A DNA stretch of 64,000 bases from CAXBOO01 sp963977425 (GTDB taxonomy: Bacteria; Bacteroidota; Bacteroidia; Flavobacteriales_D; Luteibaculaceae). A model generated the notes under the pieces. That model was given only the letters and a program-made list of their open reading frames with translations, had not been told where the DNA came from and did no database searches. Position numbers and translations under genes: made by a program. Shown one piece after another: positions 47,370 to 55,920 of this stretch (positions are counted from its first letter, which is position 1; each line of letters begins with the position of its first letter). The stretch covers positions 1 through 64,000 of the forward strand of contig CAXBOO010000004.1 of assembly GCA_963977425.1 (NCBI GenBank). Direction: 5' to 3'.

Positions 47370-49840
47370 AGGGTATCTCTTATTTCTTGTAGATCGATGC
47401 TGTAGTTCAATTTCAATAAGCTGTCGATTAATACTAAGCTTTCTTCTTTTGGGTTCAATTTAGAAAAAGCTAAGCCCTTAAAATACAAATACTCTGTATC
47501 AGTTGGCGCAATATCCAGTGCACTATCGCTAAGCGTGTTCAAACGTTGGTATTTCTCAGTTTTGGCTAAGAAATTTGAAAATGCTTTATAGGCTTCATCG
47601 TATTGTGGTGAATATTTTAGTGCTAGACTCAGTTCCTTTTCAGCGTTGTTGATATCATCTTCCCAATAGTGTATACGTCCCAATAATATTCTTAGGTCGG
47701 CATAAGTAGGCGATCGATTTAGTGTGTACTGCAATACTGTTTTAGCGTCGGCATAGTTGTCGGCCTTAAATAATGTTTGTGCAACTAAAAGCAAACTGTC
47801 GGAATTCAAGCTATCAACATTCAGTTGCTGTAGTATATCTTGTTGTTCTTTGGTGAACGAGTACGTCTCGATTCGTTTTTTTGCATTTACCCCTTGTGGA
47901 TACAGTTTGTTGTTTAGGGTAACGTAATTGTTTATTTTCTTGAAGTTGTCGAGTTTTTCTTGAAGCTCTTTTTCTTTAATACCAAAGCCCGTTTTATCAA
48001 GCTCTAGATTGGGCAATATCTTGTAAAGCAGTCCATTGTCTAAAAAATAATTATCAGATACTATCAAATTCAAATCGCCTTTATTTTTCATTATAGGTTG
48101 AGTAAGCTTTGTTGTAAAAGCTGTTTCAAATGAAAGTCCTGTATTGATAAAAGCAGTTTTAGCCGGTACCTCTAGTTTGTATTTGTTTTTTAATAGACTT
48201 AAAAATGTAGGGGCAACTTGGCTTTGACTCACCATGGCTTTCATGCTTCTGGCCTCTTTTAGCATGGGCGACCAAATCATAAGTGGTACATGAAAACGAT
48301 CGATGGCATTGCGGTGTTCAATAGGAATCATTCTATGATCGCCGGTAATGATGAAAATGGTGTTTTTAAAATCAGGACGCTGTTTGTATCTGTTTATCAG
48401 TTCTTTAATGGCATCGTCGGTGTACAATAAACACTCGAAAATGTTTTGATATTGAGTGAAAGTAGATTTATCTGAATTCGGTAGTTGATTTAAACGAGAT
48501 GTAAATTTTTGATGATATACTGGTTCAGGAACTTGAAATGGCTCGTGATTAACAAGCGTCATATACACATCAATTCGAGGGCTTTTTTCTGCCGCTTCTA
48601 CCGTTTTCTGAGCCAAATCGAAAACATCCTTATCAGCGTAACCCCAACTAAATCCTCCTGCATTAGGCGTCATGCGTTGGTATTTATTAGGGAATTTATT
48701 CTCTCCTAATATGTAATCTACATCCTGTAATTCTAAGAATTCGCGCTGATTGTCAAAGCCAACATTTCCTCCATAGAAATAATGGGTTTTGTAATTCAGT
48801 TTTTTAGCTTCACTTAAAAGCGTTATGTGCTGAGGCATATCCGCTCCAAGAGCGTTGAAACCAATGGTTCCAAATGGAAGCGAACCAAACATGTTGGGTA
48901 ATATTCCAAATGTTCTACCTGTTGGAGCTAAGCAATTTTCCCAGTACAAACTGTTTTTGGATAAACTGTCTAAATAGGGTGTAAATCCTCCATGTACTGC
49001 CCCAGGACCAGTAAACGATCGACCTAAACTTTCAACCAAAATGAATACAAAATTTGGAGGTTTGGTTCCTAAATTAAAATGCTGACTCAATAAATCTTCC
49101 TCTACAAATGGCTTTAATAGAGGGTATGGTTCCATCTCAAATTGTGGTTGCGTATTGACTTTTAGATCTTCTTTTTCTTTAAAATAAGCGATGCTTTTGT
49201 TTACAAAATAATCGGCCTTGTTTTGAGTTAAAAAATAGTCGGCTTCGGTATCAAATTCGGTAATATCTTTGGTTACGTAGTTTGGATAAACAAAGGCCCC
49301 TACAGTTACTAGGACGATCAGTGCTGGGTAAATTGCATGAATGATGTAAATTTTTATTAGCCTATTGTATATGATTAAAGCCAAAATTGGAAATAACAAA
49401 AAGGCCAATACATCGAGCAAAGAAATGTCGGCTGACGATTGAATGGTAGTGGCTAAATCTTCGTAAGAATACCCCCAAAAATCGGCAGCTAATGGGGTTA
49501 GCGATTCGATGTAATATTTGTCGATGGCTAAGTATGCAAACGTGATGAGTATGAGTATGCTTCTAGCAAAAAATTCGCTAATTGGTTTTAAAACCAAAAA
49601 AGCCAACCAAAAAAAGGGGTAAAAAATACCACCCAAAACAAGTGTGAAAATGAGATCATTTAAAATACCATTCAAAGAGAAAGCCAACTTGGAAGTATCT
49701 AATTGATGGTCTATGTAAATGGTAAAGACCTCAAAAGAACGTACAAACACCATCACAAAAAACAAACTCACCAAAAATGAAGTGTAGAGTCTAATGGGAT
49801 CGAGAAATTTTTCTTGGAATATGTGCGATCGTAATTCCAT
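47366..49840 (-). CDS. LtaS-like sulfatase/phosphoglycerol transferase with C-terminal TPR
   Basis: An 824-residue protein. Five membrane helices (about 20-185) lead to an extracytoplasmic alkaline-phosphatase-superfamily domain (about 265-570) with FVFILVESLGRS, a Thr-containing nucleophile region near 310 (PTGRTFGILP), VNHEPFQVP and TGDHRMIPIEH. This is the pattern of lipoteichoic acid synthase-like phosphoglycerol or phosphoethanolamine transferases rather than true sulfatases, as no CxPxR is present. A TPR module follows (about 680-810). It may decorate the glycan made by the GT2 partner. The fusion to TPR is unusual. Confidence 0.88.
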   Translation of the reverse strand: MELRSHIFQEKFLDPIRLYTSFLVSLFFVMVFVRSFEVFTIYIDHQLDTSKLAFSLNGILNDLIFTLVLGGIFYPFFWLAFLVLKPISEFFARSILILITFAYLAIDKYYIESLTPLAADFWGYSYEDLATTIQSSADISLLDVLAFLLFPILALIIYNRLIKIYIIHAIYPALIVLVTVGAFVYPNYVTKDITEFDTEADYFLTQNKADYFVNKSIAYFKEKEDLKVNTQPQFEMEPYPLLKPFVEEDLLSQHFNLGTKPPNFVFILVESLGRSFTGPGAVHGGFTPYLDSLSKNSLYWENCLAPTGRTFGILPNMFGSLPFGTIGFNALGADMPQHITLLSEAKKLNYKTHYFYGGNVGFDNQREFLELQDVDYILGENKFPNKYQRMTPNAGGFSWGYADKDVFDLAQKTVEAAEKSPRIDVYMTLVNHEPFQVPEPVYHQKFTSRLNQLPNSDKSTFTQYQNIFECLLYTDDAIKELINRYKQRPDFKNTIFIITGDHRMIPIEHRNAIDRFHVPLMIWSPMLKEARSMKAMVSQSQVAPTFLSLLKNKYKLEVPAKTAFINTGLSFETAFTTKLTQPIMKNKGDLNLIVSDNYFLDNGLLYKILPNLELDKTGFGIKEKELQEKLDNFKKINNYVTLNNKLYPQGVNAKKRIETYSFTKEQQDILQQLNVDSLNSDSLLLVAQTLFKADNYADAKTVLQYTLNRSPTYADLRILLGRIHYWEDDINNAEKELSLALKYSPQYDEAYKAFSNFLAKTEKYQRLNTLSDSALDIAPTDTEYLYFKGLAFSKLNPKEESLVLIDSLLKLNYSIDLQEIRDTL

Positions 49841-49855
49841 ACAGGGGCGAGTAGA

Positions 49856-50212
49856 TTACTTGCCCAACAATCGCTTTACTCTAAGCGATAATTCAGAAGG
49901 GCTAAAGGGTTTGGTGATAAAATCATCTGCGCCTAAAGTAAATGCTTCAGTAACAGTGTGTTCCTGGCCTGCGGCTGAAAGTATGATGACAGGTACGTCG
50001 GGTAAATTTTGTTTCATATAATACAACAACTCCATGCCCGAAACATAAGGCATCATCAAATCAGTAATAACCAAATCAGGAGTATTTGTTTTTAAATAAT
50101 CTATTGCGTCTTGACCATTGTTTACGGCTATAGTGCTATAACCATCTTTTTTTAGCCTGAATTCAAGGGTTTTAAGAATCATCAGGTCATCTTCCGCAAT
50201 TAATACACTCAT
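49856..50212 (-). CDS. Single-domain response regulator (CheY-like)
   Basis: A 118-residue receiver domain with acidic pair (AEDD, 7-9), phospho-acceptor Asp51 (LVITDLMMP), the conserved Ser/Ala of switch helix 4 (IILSAAGQ) and Lys (FITKPFS). There is no output domain, so it should act by protein contact, perhaps on the glycan complex encoded just downstream. It overlaps the Hpt gene by 4 bp, and the sulfatase gene starts 15 bp after it. Confidence 0.93.
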   Translation of the reverse strand: MSVLIAEDDLMILKTLEFRLKKDGYSTIAVNNGQDAIDYLKTNTPDLVITDLMMPYVSGMELLYYMKQNLPDVPVIILSAAGQEHTVTEAFTLGADDFITKPFSPSELSLRVKRLLGK

Positions 50213-50574
50213 GATAGTTCGTTCAAAATTTGATTTAATTCAAGAGTCACTTTGTTGTGCTCCTCCTCTATCTCATGTAATAATACGCTAATCTTATCTA
50301 AATCGCTTTTGGACATAGCAATTAATTCTATTGAAAGCAACTTTTCTTTCATTACAGCTGCGCCAATCAATCCTACCGATGACACCAATTTATGTGCTCC
50401 ATTTTGCAAAACACTATAATCAGATTCGGCTAAACCAACCCGCATCTTACCTAATTCTTTAGGTGTAAGTTTTAGATACATCTCTAACATCGATTTTTCG
50501 AAAGCTTGGTTGCCGTCAGAAATCGTTCTGAGATATTCTAAATTAACAATTTGGTTTTTTTGTGAATTAGGCAT
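50209..50574 (-). CDS. Hpt domain protein
   Basis: A 121-residue helical protein with His61 in NGAHKLVSSVGLIGA, matching the HxLKGSxxxxGA phosphotransfer motif. It is the first gene of the glycan operon. Together with the receiver it forms the lower part of a phosphorelay whose kinase is not in the window (unless it is the orphan kinase at 11699-14722). Confidence 0.85.
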   Translation of the reverse strand: MPNSQKNQIVNLEYLRTISDGNQAFEKSMLEMYLKLTPKELGKMRVGLAESDYSVLQNGAHKLVSSVGLIGAAVMKEKLLSIELIAMSKSDLDKISVLLHEIEEEHNKVTLELNQILNELS

Positions 50575-50731
50575 TGTGGTTTGTCAATATAATTTGGTTT
50601 TGTAGAATGTAATGTATATCAAATATTGTTAAGTTGACTTCAATTTCGATAGGGTACATGTGGTATGTGATTGACAGTAGAATATTATAGGAGAGTTGTT
50701 TTGTAATCTTTTGGCATAAACGACGTTTACT

Positions 50732-50763
50732 TTGGAAAGGATGGAGATATATATTTAAATTTG
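50732..50763 (+). promoter_or_regulatory. Strong Bacteroidota-type promoter of the Cys-rich lipoprotein
   Basis: TTTG ending at 50734, a 21-bp spacer and a perfect TAAATTTG (50756-50763). This is the best match to the TTG-N19-23-TAnnTTTG consensus in the window. The first ATG (50774) is 10 bp further, so the message is leaderless or nearly so. A second weaker pair lies just upstream (TTG 50701-50703, TTACTTTG 50727-50734). Confidence 0.7.
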
Positions 50764-50773
50764 TAAAAATTAG

Positions 50774-51235
50774 ATGATGATGAAGAAAGTAGTTTATGCA
50801 ATTTTGGGAAGTTTAAGCGTGTTGGTTTTAACACTTGCCATGTTTGTTTCTTGTGATAATACCGCAAAAAGTTGCGAAAAAGAATCTTGTGATTCAGTTT
50901 GTTGCCCAGCAACAGAAGGTGTTACAGATTGTGCCGTTGATTGCGACAAGCCATGCTGTACTGAAGAAGGTAAAGAAGGAAAAAAATGTTGCAAAGAAGG
51001 CGACAAGAAAGAATGCAAAGCAGGCGATAAAAAAGAGTGCAAAAAGCATGAAGAAGGTGCAATGAAAAAATGTTGTGCTGGTAAAGATTCTATTGCTTGT
51101 GCAGAACACAAAGCAGCAATGGAAATGGAAGGTAAAGTTTGCGAGAAAGATTGTACTAAACCATGTTGTGCGGATAAAAAAATGAAGAAAATGGTTGAAG
51201 AAGAAACAATCATTGAAGAAGTAATCGAAGAATAA
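50774..51235 (+). CDS. Small cysteine- and lysine-rich lipoprotein
   Basis: A 153-residue protein with a signal peptide and a probable lipobox ending at FVSC (residue 26-27). The mature part has about 20 Cys in all, many as CC pairs: VCCPA, KPCCTEE, KKCCKEG, KKCCAGK, KPCCADK. They alternate with Lys/Glu stretches (KEGDKKECKAGDKKEC), and the tail is acidic (VEEETIIEEVIEE). No family was recognised. The cysteine density suggests metal binding or redox buffering at the cell surface. One of three in-frame ATGs (50774, 50777, 50780) is the start. Confidence 0.8.
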   Translation: MMMKKVVYAILGSLSVLVLTLAMFVSCDNTAKSCEKESCDSVCCPATEGVTDCAVDCDKPCCTEEGKEGKKCCKEGDKKECKAGDKKECKKHEEGAMKKCCAGKDSIACAEHKAAMEMEGKVCEKDCTKPCCADKKMKKMVEEETIIEEVIEE

Positions 51236-51263
51236 TTTCGTTTACATACATCTCAGTAATATT

Positions 51264-51289
51264 AAAAAGCTCCTTCGGGAGCTTTTTTT
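51264..51289 (+). terminator. Terminator with TTCG tetraloop
   Basis: AAAAAGCTCC and GGAGCTTTTTTT pair around a TTCG tetraloop (51274-51277), 30 bp after the Cys-rich gene. A very stable rho-independent terminator. Confidence 0.9.
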
Positions 51290-51380
51290 GGTTTAGGCCG
51301 CATAGGGTATCGATTCCGCAATTTGTTGTAAAATAGCTTTTAGTAAAGAAGCTTCAGAAAGCTATTGAACGATATACAAC

Positions 51381-52466
51381 ATGAAAAAAATAGTACTCAT
51401 TGCAGCTGTATTCTTTTGTGCAGCCTCCACCTTTGCGCAATACCAATTCACCGACAATATCAATATTGAAGCCACTAGTGTTAAAAACCAAGGCTCTACA
51501 GGTACGTGTTGGAGTTTTTCAACAACCAGTTTTATAGAGGCCGAAGCTATGCGCTTGGGACATAAAGATGTTGATTTTGCTGAAATGTACAATGTGTACA
51601 ATACTTATATAGATAAAGCCAACAACTATGTAAGCCGACAAGGTAAAGCCAATTTTAGTGAGGGAAGTTTAGCGCACGACGTATTGCGTATGATCGATGA
51701 ACATGGCATTGTACCGCAATCAACTTATTCGGCCTTGCACGAAAACGAAAGCAGATACAACCATTCTGAAATGGTAAGTGCTTTGAAAGGATTTTTGGAT
51801 GGTGTGGTTTCCAACGGAAAACCAAGTGCACATTGGCGAGAAGCCTTCAAAGGAATTTTGGAAGCGTATATGGGAGCTCCTGTTCTTGATTTCAAAGTAA
51901 ATGGTACGGCATACAATCCAAAAAGTTATGCTAAAGCAATGGGAATTGATGCTAGTAATTATGTAAGTATTTCATCATTTACCCACGCACCGTTTTATAA
52001 ATCATTCATTTTAAATATTCCAGACAATTATTCGAATCAGAGCTTTTACAATGTGCCATTACAAGAAATGGTTGATGTAGTAAACACCGCATTGGAGAAA
52101 GGGTATTCTGTAGAATGGGATGGCGATGTATCGGAAAAAGGTTTTGGTAGAAAAGAAGGCATAGCTGTATTGCCGGCCGACATGAAATCGAATTTTTTGA
52201 GCGAACCCAACAAAGAAATTGCCGTAACGCAAGCTTTGCGTCAAGCAGCTTTTGAGAATTACACTACTACCGACGATCATTTGATGCACTTGGTTGGAAA
52301 AGCCAAAGATCAAAAAGGAAACGTGTATTACATCATCAAAAACTCATGGGGAAATTCAAGCCCTTACGAAGGATATTTGTACATGTCGGAAGCGTATTTC
52401 AAAATGAAAACAGTGAGCATTACAGTGCACAAAGACGTTGCCCCAAAGAAGGCGATTGTGAAATAA
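51381..52466 (+). CDS. Secreted C1-family cysteine peptidase (bleomycin hydrolase-like)
   Basis: A 361-residue papain-fold peptidase with signal peptide (ending AASTFAQ). The active-site residues are visible: Gln37/Cys43 in KNQGSTGTCWSFST, His300 in DDHLMHLVG and Asn321 in IKNSWGNSS. The insertions match the aminopeptidase C/bleomycin hydrolase branch rather than papain. It is probably periplasmic or secreted and used in peptide breakdown. It is monocistronic, with a terminator 24 bp downstream. Confidence 0.92.
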   Translation: MKKIVLIAAVFFCAASTFAQYQFTDNINIEATSVKNQGSTGTCWSFSTTSFIEAEAMRLGHKDVDFAEMYNVYNTYIDKANNYVSRQGKANFSEGSLAHDVLRMIDEHGIVPQSTYSALHENESRYNHSEMVSALKGFLDGVVSNGKPSAHWREAFKGILEAYMGAPVLDFKVNGTAYNPKSYAKAMGIDASNYVSISSFTHAPFYKSFILNIPDNYSNQSFYNVPLQEMVDVVNTALEKGYSVEWDGDVSEKGFGRKEGIAVLPADMKSNFLSEPNKEIAVTQALRQAAFENYTTTDDHLMHLVGKAKDQKGNVYYIIKNSWGNSSPYEGYLYMSEAYFKMKTVSITVHKDVAPKKAIVK

Positions 52467-52489
52467 ATTACTTCGGGCAAATCAATTAT

Positions 52490-52527
52490 AAGCTCCTTGG
52501 TTCTTTTAGAATTATGGAGCTTTTTTT
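52490..52527 (+). terminator. Terminator of the C1 peptidase
   Basis: AAGCTCC (52490-52496) pairs with GGAGCTT (52516-52522) across a 19-base loop and is followed by TTTTTTT. It isolates the defence cassette that starts at 52636. Confidence 0.75.
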
Positions 52528-52635
52528 ATGCGTGAATTTTCGGTGGGCACTAAAATTTAAACTGGAAATTATAAATGCTAATAAAATCCATATTAAACGG
52601 GTATTTTCTACTTTTAGCCATAGTTCAAATTTCCT

Positions 52636-55600
52636 ATGGCATTATTTCAAAGTTCGGTTCTAAAAAAGCATTTAAAGGCACTCGATGCCGACTTAGTAGC
52701 AAAGTCTTTCAAGAAGTTTAGCAAGTACTTTGGCAATATTACCATACAGCAAAACATTAGGGAAAGTAAAGAAGAGCAATTCCAAGCCAAATTTTTAGAT
52801 GAATTGTTTGTCAACGTGCTAGGTTACACTTTAAGTCCGAACCCTAACTTTAATCTTACTACCGAACTAAAAAACGAGAAAAACAGCCGCAAAGCCGATG
52901 GAGCAATTCTTAAAGACGATTTAGCTTTAGGAGTTATCGAACTTAAAAGCACCAAAACCAAAGACTTGGAAAGCATACGCCAACAAGCCTTCGATTACAA
53001 AGCCAACCAGACCGGCTGCGTGTACGTCATCACATCCAATTTCGAAAAACTGCGGTTTTACATCAACAACGCGGTAGAGTTTGAAGAGTTCGATTTGTTT
53101 AACCTTAGCGCAGAGCGTTTTTCGTTGCTGTACTTGTGTTTGGCTCAAGAAAATTTACTCGCTAACGTTCCTCTAAAAATTAAGGAAGGAAGCTTACAAG
53201 AAGAAGAAAAAATAACCAAAAGCTTTTACAACGATTACTCGCAATTCAAGCGCGAACTGTTCCGCGACTTGGTAAGGCTCAATTTAAAAAACGCGGTGTT
53301 TCGTGCTGAGCTTAACAACGAAGATGCTGAGCGCGCGAGCAAAAACATCCGCCAAACCCTTTTCAGCAAATCGCAAAAACTCATCGATAGATTCCTATTC
53401 ATATTCTTTGCCGAAGACAGGGGTTTATTGCCGCCCAACTCTACTTTGCAAATACTAGAGCAGTGGAACAAACTGAAAGAACTGGATGCCGAAGAACCGC
53501 TGTATAGCCGTTTTAAAAAATACTTCAACTACCTAGACAAGGGCCGAAAAGGCGCTAACGGCAAAGGCGAAATTTTTGCCTACAACGGTGGTTTGTTCAA
53601 ACCCGACAATACACTGGATAGCCTCTTTATTTCAGATGAATTACTGGCCAAACACACGGATAAACTCCAAGCCTACGATTTCGAAAGCCAAGTAGATGTA
53701 AACATACTCGGGCATATTTTCGAAAACTCGCTCAACGAAATAGAAAGCATCAATGCCGAGATAGAAGGCGTAGAGTTTGACAAGCAAAAAACCAAACGCA
53801 AAAAAGATGGCGTTTTCTATACCCCAAAGTACATTACCAAATACATAGTAGACAATACCGTAGGCAAACTCTGTACTGAGAAGAAAACAGCATTGGGCAT
53901 TGTAGAAGACGAGTACACCAAAGGCCGAAAAGGACGACCAAAAGAAAAGCTGCAAGAATTAAAAGAGCGGCTAGACGCTTACCGACAGTGGTTGTTGAAA
54001 ATCACCATTTGCGACCCTGCTTGTGGAAGTGGTGCGTTTTTGAACCAAGCGCTCGATTTTTTGATACGCGAACACGCTTATATAGACGAACTGAACGCCA
54101 AACTATTGGGTGGCGCCATCGTGTTCCCGGATATTGAAAACACCATATTAGAAAACAACATTTATGGGGTAGACCTGAACCAAGAAAGTGTAGAAATAGC
54201 AAAACTTAGTCTTTGGTTGAGAACCGCCCAACCACGTAGAAAGCTGAACGACCTAAGTAGCAACATAAAGTGCGGCAACTCGCTAATAGAAAGCAAAGCT
54301 GTAGCCGGTAACAAAGCCTTTAAGTGGGGAGAGGAATTCCCCGAAGTATTTGCCAACGGTGGTTTTGATGTGGTGATTGGCAATCCGCCTTATGTACGTA
54401 AACAAGGTTTAATAGAACATTATCCTGAAATGTGCACTTATTATGAAAAAACATTTGTTTCAGCAACCGGAAATTATGACATCTACGCTTTGTTTATGGA
54501 GCATTGTTTTGGTTTAATTAATTCAAAGGGGATTGTATCTTTCATTCTGCCGCATAAGTTTTTAGTTAGCGATTTCGGAGTTGGTATAAGGCAGTTTTTC
54601 ACATCAAATAAAGCTGTAGAAAATCTGATTCATTTTGGATCTGAAATAGTTTTTCATGAAGCTTCTACATACACCTGCATTGTTGATTTAACTAAAACGG
54701 AAAAGGATAAAATTTTATTCAAGAAAATTAATCCACATGAACTTTTAGAATATTCCAGCTTCGAAGAAATGGATTATAACTTATTATCTGAGAAAAACTG
54801 GGATTTACAGGGCAAGAGCATATATAGGGTTATTGAAAAATTGAAAGAACAACCCTTTACTATCGATGATGTATTTGATAAAATATTTCAAGGGATTGCA
54901 AGTGGAGGAGATAAGTTTTACACCTTAAAACTTATTAAAAACAACGGTCATTCCGGTTTCTTTTATTCGGAAATGTTAGAAGAAGAAATTGAAATTGAGA
55001 TGAACTGTTTAAAACCCTTTATCAGAGGGAATCAAATTTCAAAATATAAATCCCTTGAGAACACTTTATTTACCTTATTTCCTTACCAAATAATAAAAGG
55101 AAAACCAACAGCATTAACTTTTGAATACATAGAAGATAACTTTCCCTTACTGGCAAAATATTATAAACGTAACGAACCCTTTTTAAGGGGACGTGAAAAA
55201 GGTCGTTTCAACAATGATAATGAGTGGTTTTTATTCAGTAGAAATCAAGGAATGAATGCTGTTGAACAACCAAAAATAATGACTCAAGAAATATCACTTG
55301 GGTGTAATATGACATACGATACCAATGGTGTTTTTTATCATCCTACAACTATATATTCGTTTGTTAAAAACTCGAATTTTGAAGTAGATGAAAAATACTA
55401 TTTGGGCATAATGAATTCAAAAATCATGTGGTTTTTCTTAAAAAACACTGGGACTGAGCTCGCTGGGGGATATTTTAGATTCAAAACGAATTATTTAAAA
55501 CCTTTTCCATTGCCTGCTATTACAACAAAGGCTGATAAAATGATTGAAATGGTTGATTTTCAGCTGAAAGACAACAAAGCATTACAAGTTTTAAGTGGGC

Positions 55601-55920
55601 ATTTCACCACTTACCTCCAATCCCAATTTGTTTTAGGAAGCTTATCCAAAAAACTCCAAAATTGGTATGAGTTGGATTTTGGTGATTTTATAAACGAACT
55701 CAACAAAGCCATTAAAAAAGCGGGTACTTCGACAGGCTCAGTAAGCAAACTGAGTAAACTGCAAGAAATGGATTGGATGGAAGTATTCGAAACCAAAAAG
55801 GCAGAAGCTCAAACCCTAAAAACTCAAATTGACAAAACCGACCAAGAAATAGACCAAATGGTTTATGAGTTATACGGTTTAACGGAGGAAGAAATTAAGA
55901 TAGTGGAGGGGTCGGTTTGA
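52636..55920 (+). CDS. Type IIG restriction-modification enzyme (Eco57I-like)
   Basis: A 1094-residue fusion. The N-terminal nuclease has a PD-(D/E)xK core (Asp88 in RKADGAI, Glu102 and Lys104 in VIELKST). A helical connector follows (about 180-400). The N6-adenine methylase has motif I DPACGSGAF (residue 460) and motif IV NPPY (583-586). A C-terminal target-recognition region (about 590-1000) and a final helical part complete it. One protein would thus methylate and cut. Base composition changes at about 54380: the recognition part is much more AT-rich than the front, a sign of domain exchange. The AbiH gene overlaps its stop by 4 bp. Confidence 0.9.
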   Translation: MALFQSSVLKKHLKALDADLVAKSFKKFSKYFGNITIQQNIRESKEEQFQAKFLDELFVNVLGYTLSPNPNFNLTTELKNEKNSRKADGAILKDDLALGVIELKSTKTKDLESIRQQAFDYKANQTGCVYVITSNFEKLRFYINNAVEFEEFDLFNLSAERFSLLYLCLAQENLLANVPLKIKEGSLQEEEKITKSFYNDYSQFKRELFRDLVRLNLKNAVFRAELNNEDAERASKNIRQTLFSKSQKLIDRFLFIFFAEDRGLLPPNSTLQILEQWNKLKELDAEEPLYSRFKKYFNYLDKGRKGANGKGEIFAYNGGLFKPDNTLDSLFISDELLAKHTDKLQAYDFESQVDVNILGHIFENSLNEIESINAEIEGVEFDKQKTKRKKDGVFYTPKYITKYIVDNTVGKLCTEKKTALGIVEDEYTKGRKGRPKEKLQELKERLDAYRQWLLKITICDPACGSGAFLNQALDFLIREHAYIDELNAKLLGGAIVFPDIENTILENNIYGVDLNQESVEIAKLSLWLRTAQPRRKLNDLSSNIKCGNSLIESKAVAGNKAFKWGEEFPEVFANGGFDVVIGNPPYVRKQGLIEHYPEMCTYYEKTFVSATGNYDIYALFMEHCFGLINSKGIVSFILPHKFLVSDFGVGIRQFFTSNKAVENLIHFGSEIVFHEASTYTCIVDLTKTEKDKILFKKINPHELLEYSSFEEMDYNLLSEKNWDLQGKSIYRVIEKLKEQPFTIDDVFDKIFQGIASGGDKFYTLKLIKNNGHSGFFYSEMLEEEIEIEMNCLKPFIRGNQISKYKSLENTLFTLFPYQIIKGKPTALTFEYIEDNFPLLAKYYKRNEPFLRGREKGRFNNDNEWFLFSRNQGMNAVEQPKIMTQEISLGCNMTYDTNGVFYHPTTIYSFVKNSNFEVDEKYYLGIMNSKIMWFFLKNTGTELAGGYFRFKTNYLKPFPLPAITTKADKMIEMVDFQLKDNKALQVLSGHFTTYLQSQFVLGSLSKKLQNWYELDFGDFINELNKAIKKAGTSTGSVSKLSKLQEMDWMEVFETKKAEAQTLKTQIDKTDQEIDQMVYELYGLTEEEIKIVEGSV
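55737..55754. repeat. REP-like palindrome inside the restriction gene
   Basis: CTCAGT (55737-55742) and ACTGAG (55749-55754) are inverted arms in a stretch beginning GTACTTCGACAGGCTCAGT (55724-55742), which resembles the TTCGACAGGCTCAGT-type dispersed repeats of bacterial intergenic regions. Here it is read in frame as Gly/Ser/Thr-rich residues near the C-terminus. Confidence 0.5.

Noticed and set aside
47366..49840. A true arylsulfatase
   Set aside because: The CxPxR sulfatase signature is absent. The membrane helices and Thr nucleophile region fit LtaS-like transferases better.
50794..51213. Minus-strand open frame of 139 codons opposite the Cys-rich lipoprotein gene
   Set aside because: It is the reverse of the repetitive Lys/Cys codons and gives Ser/Phe/Leu-rich noise. 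The plus-strand gene has a signal peptide, a consensus promoter and a terminator.
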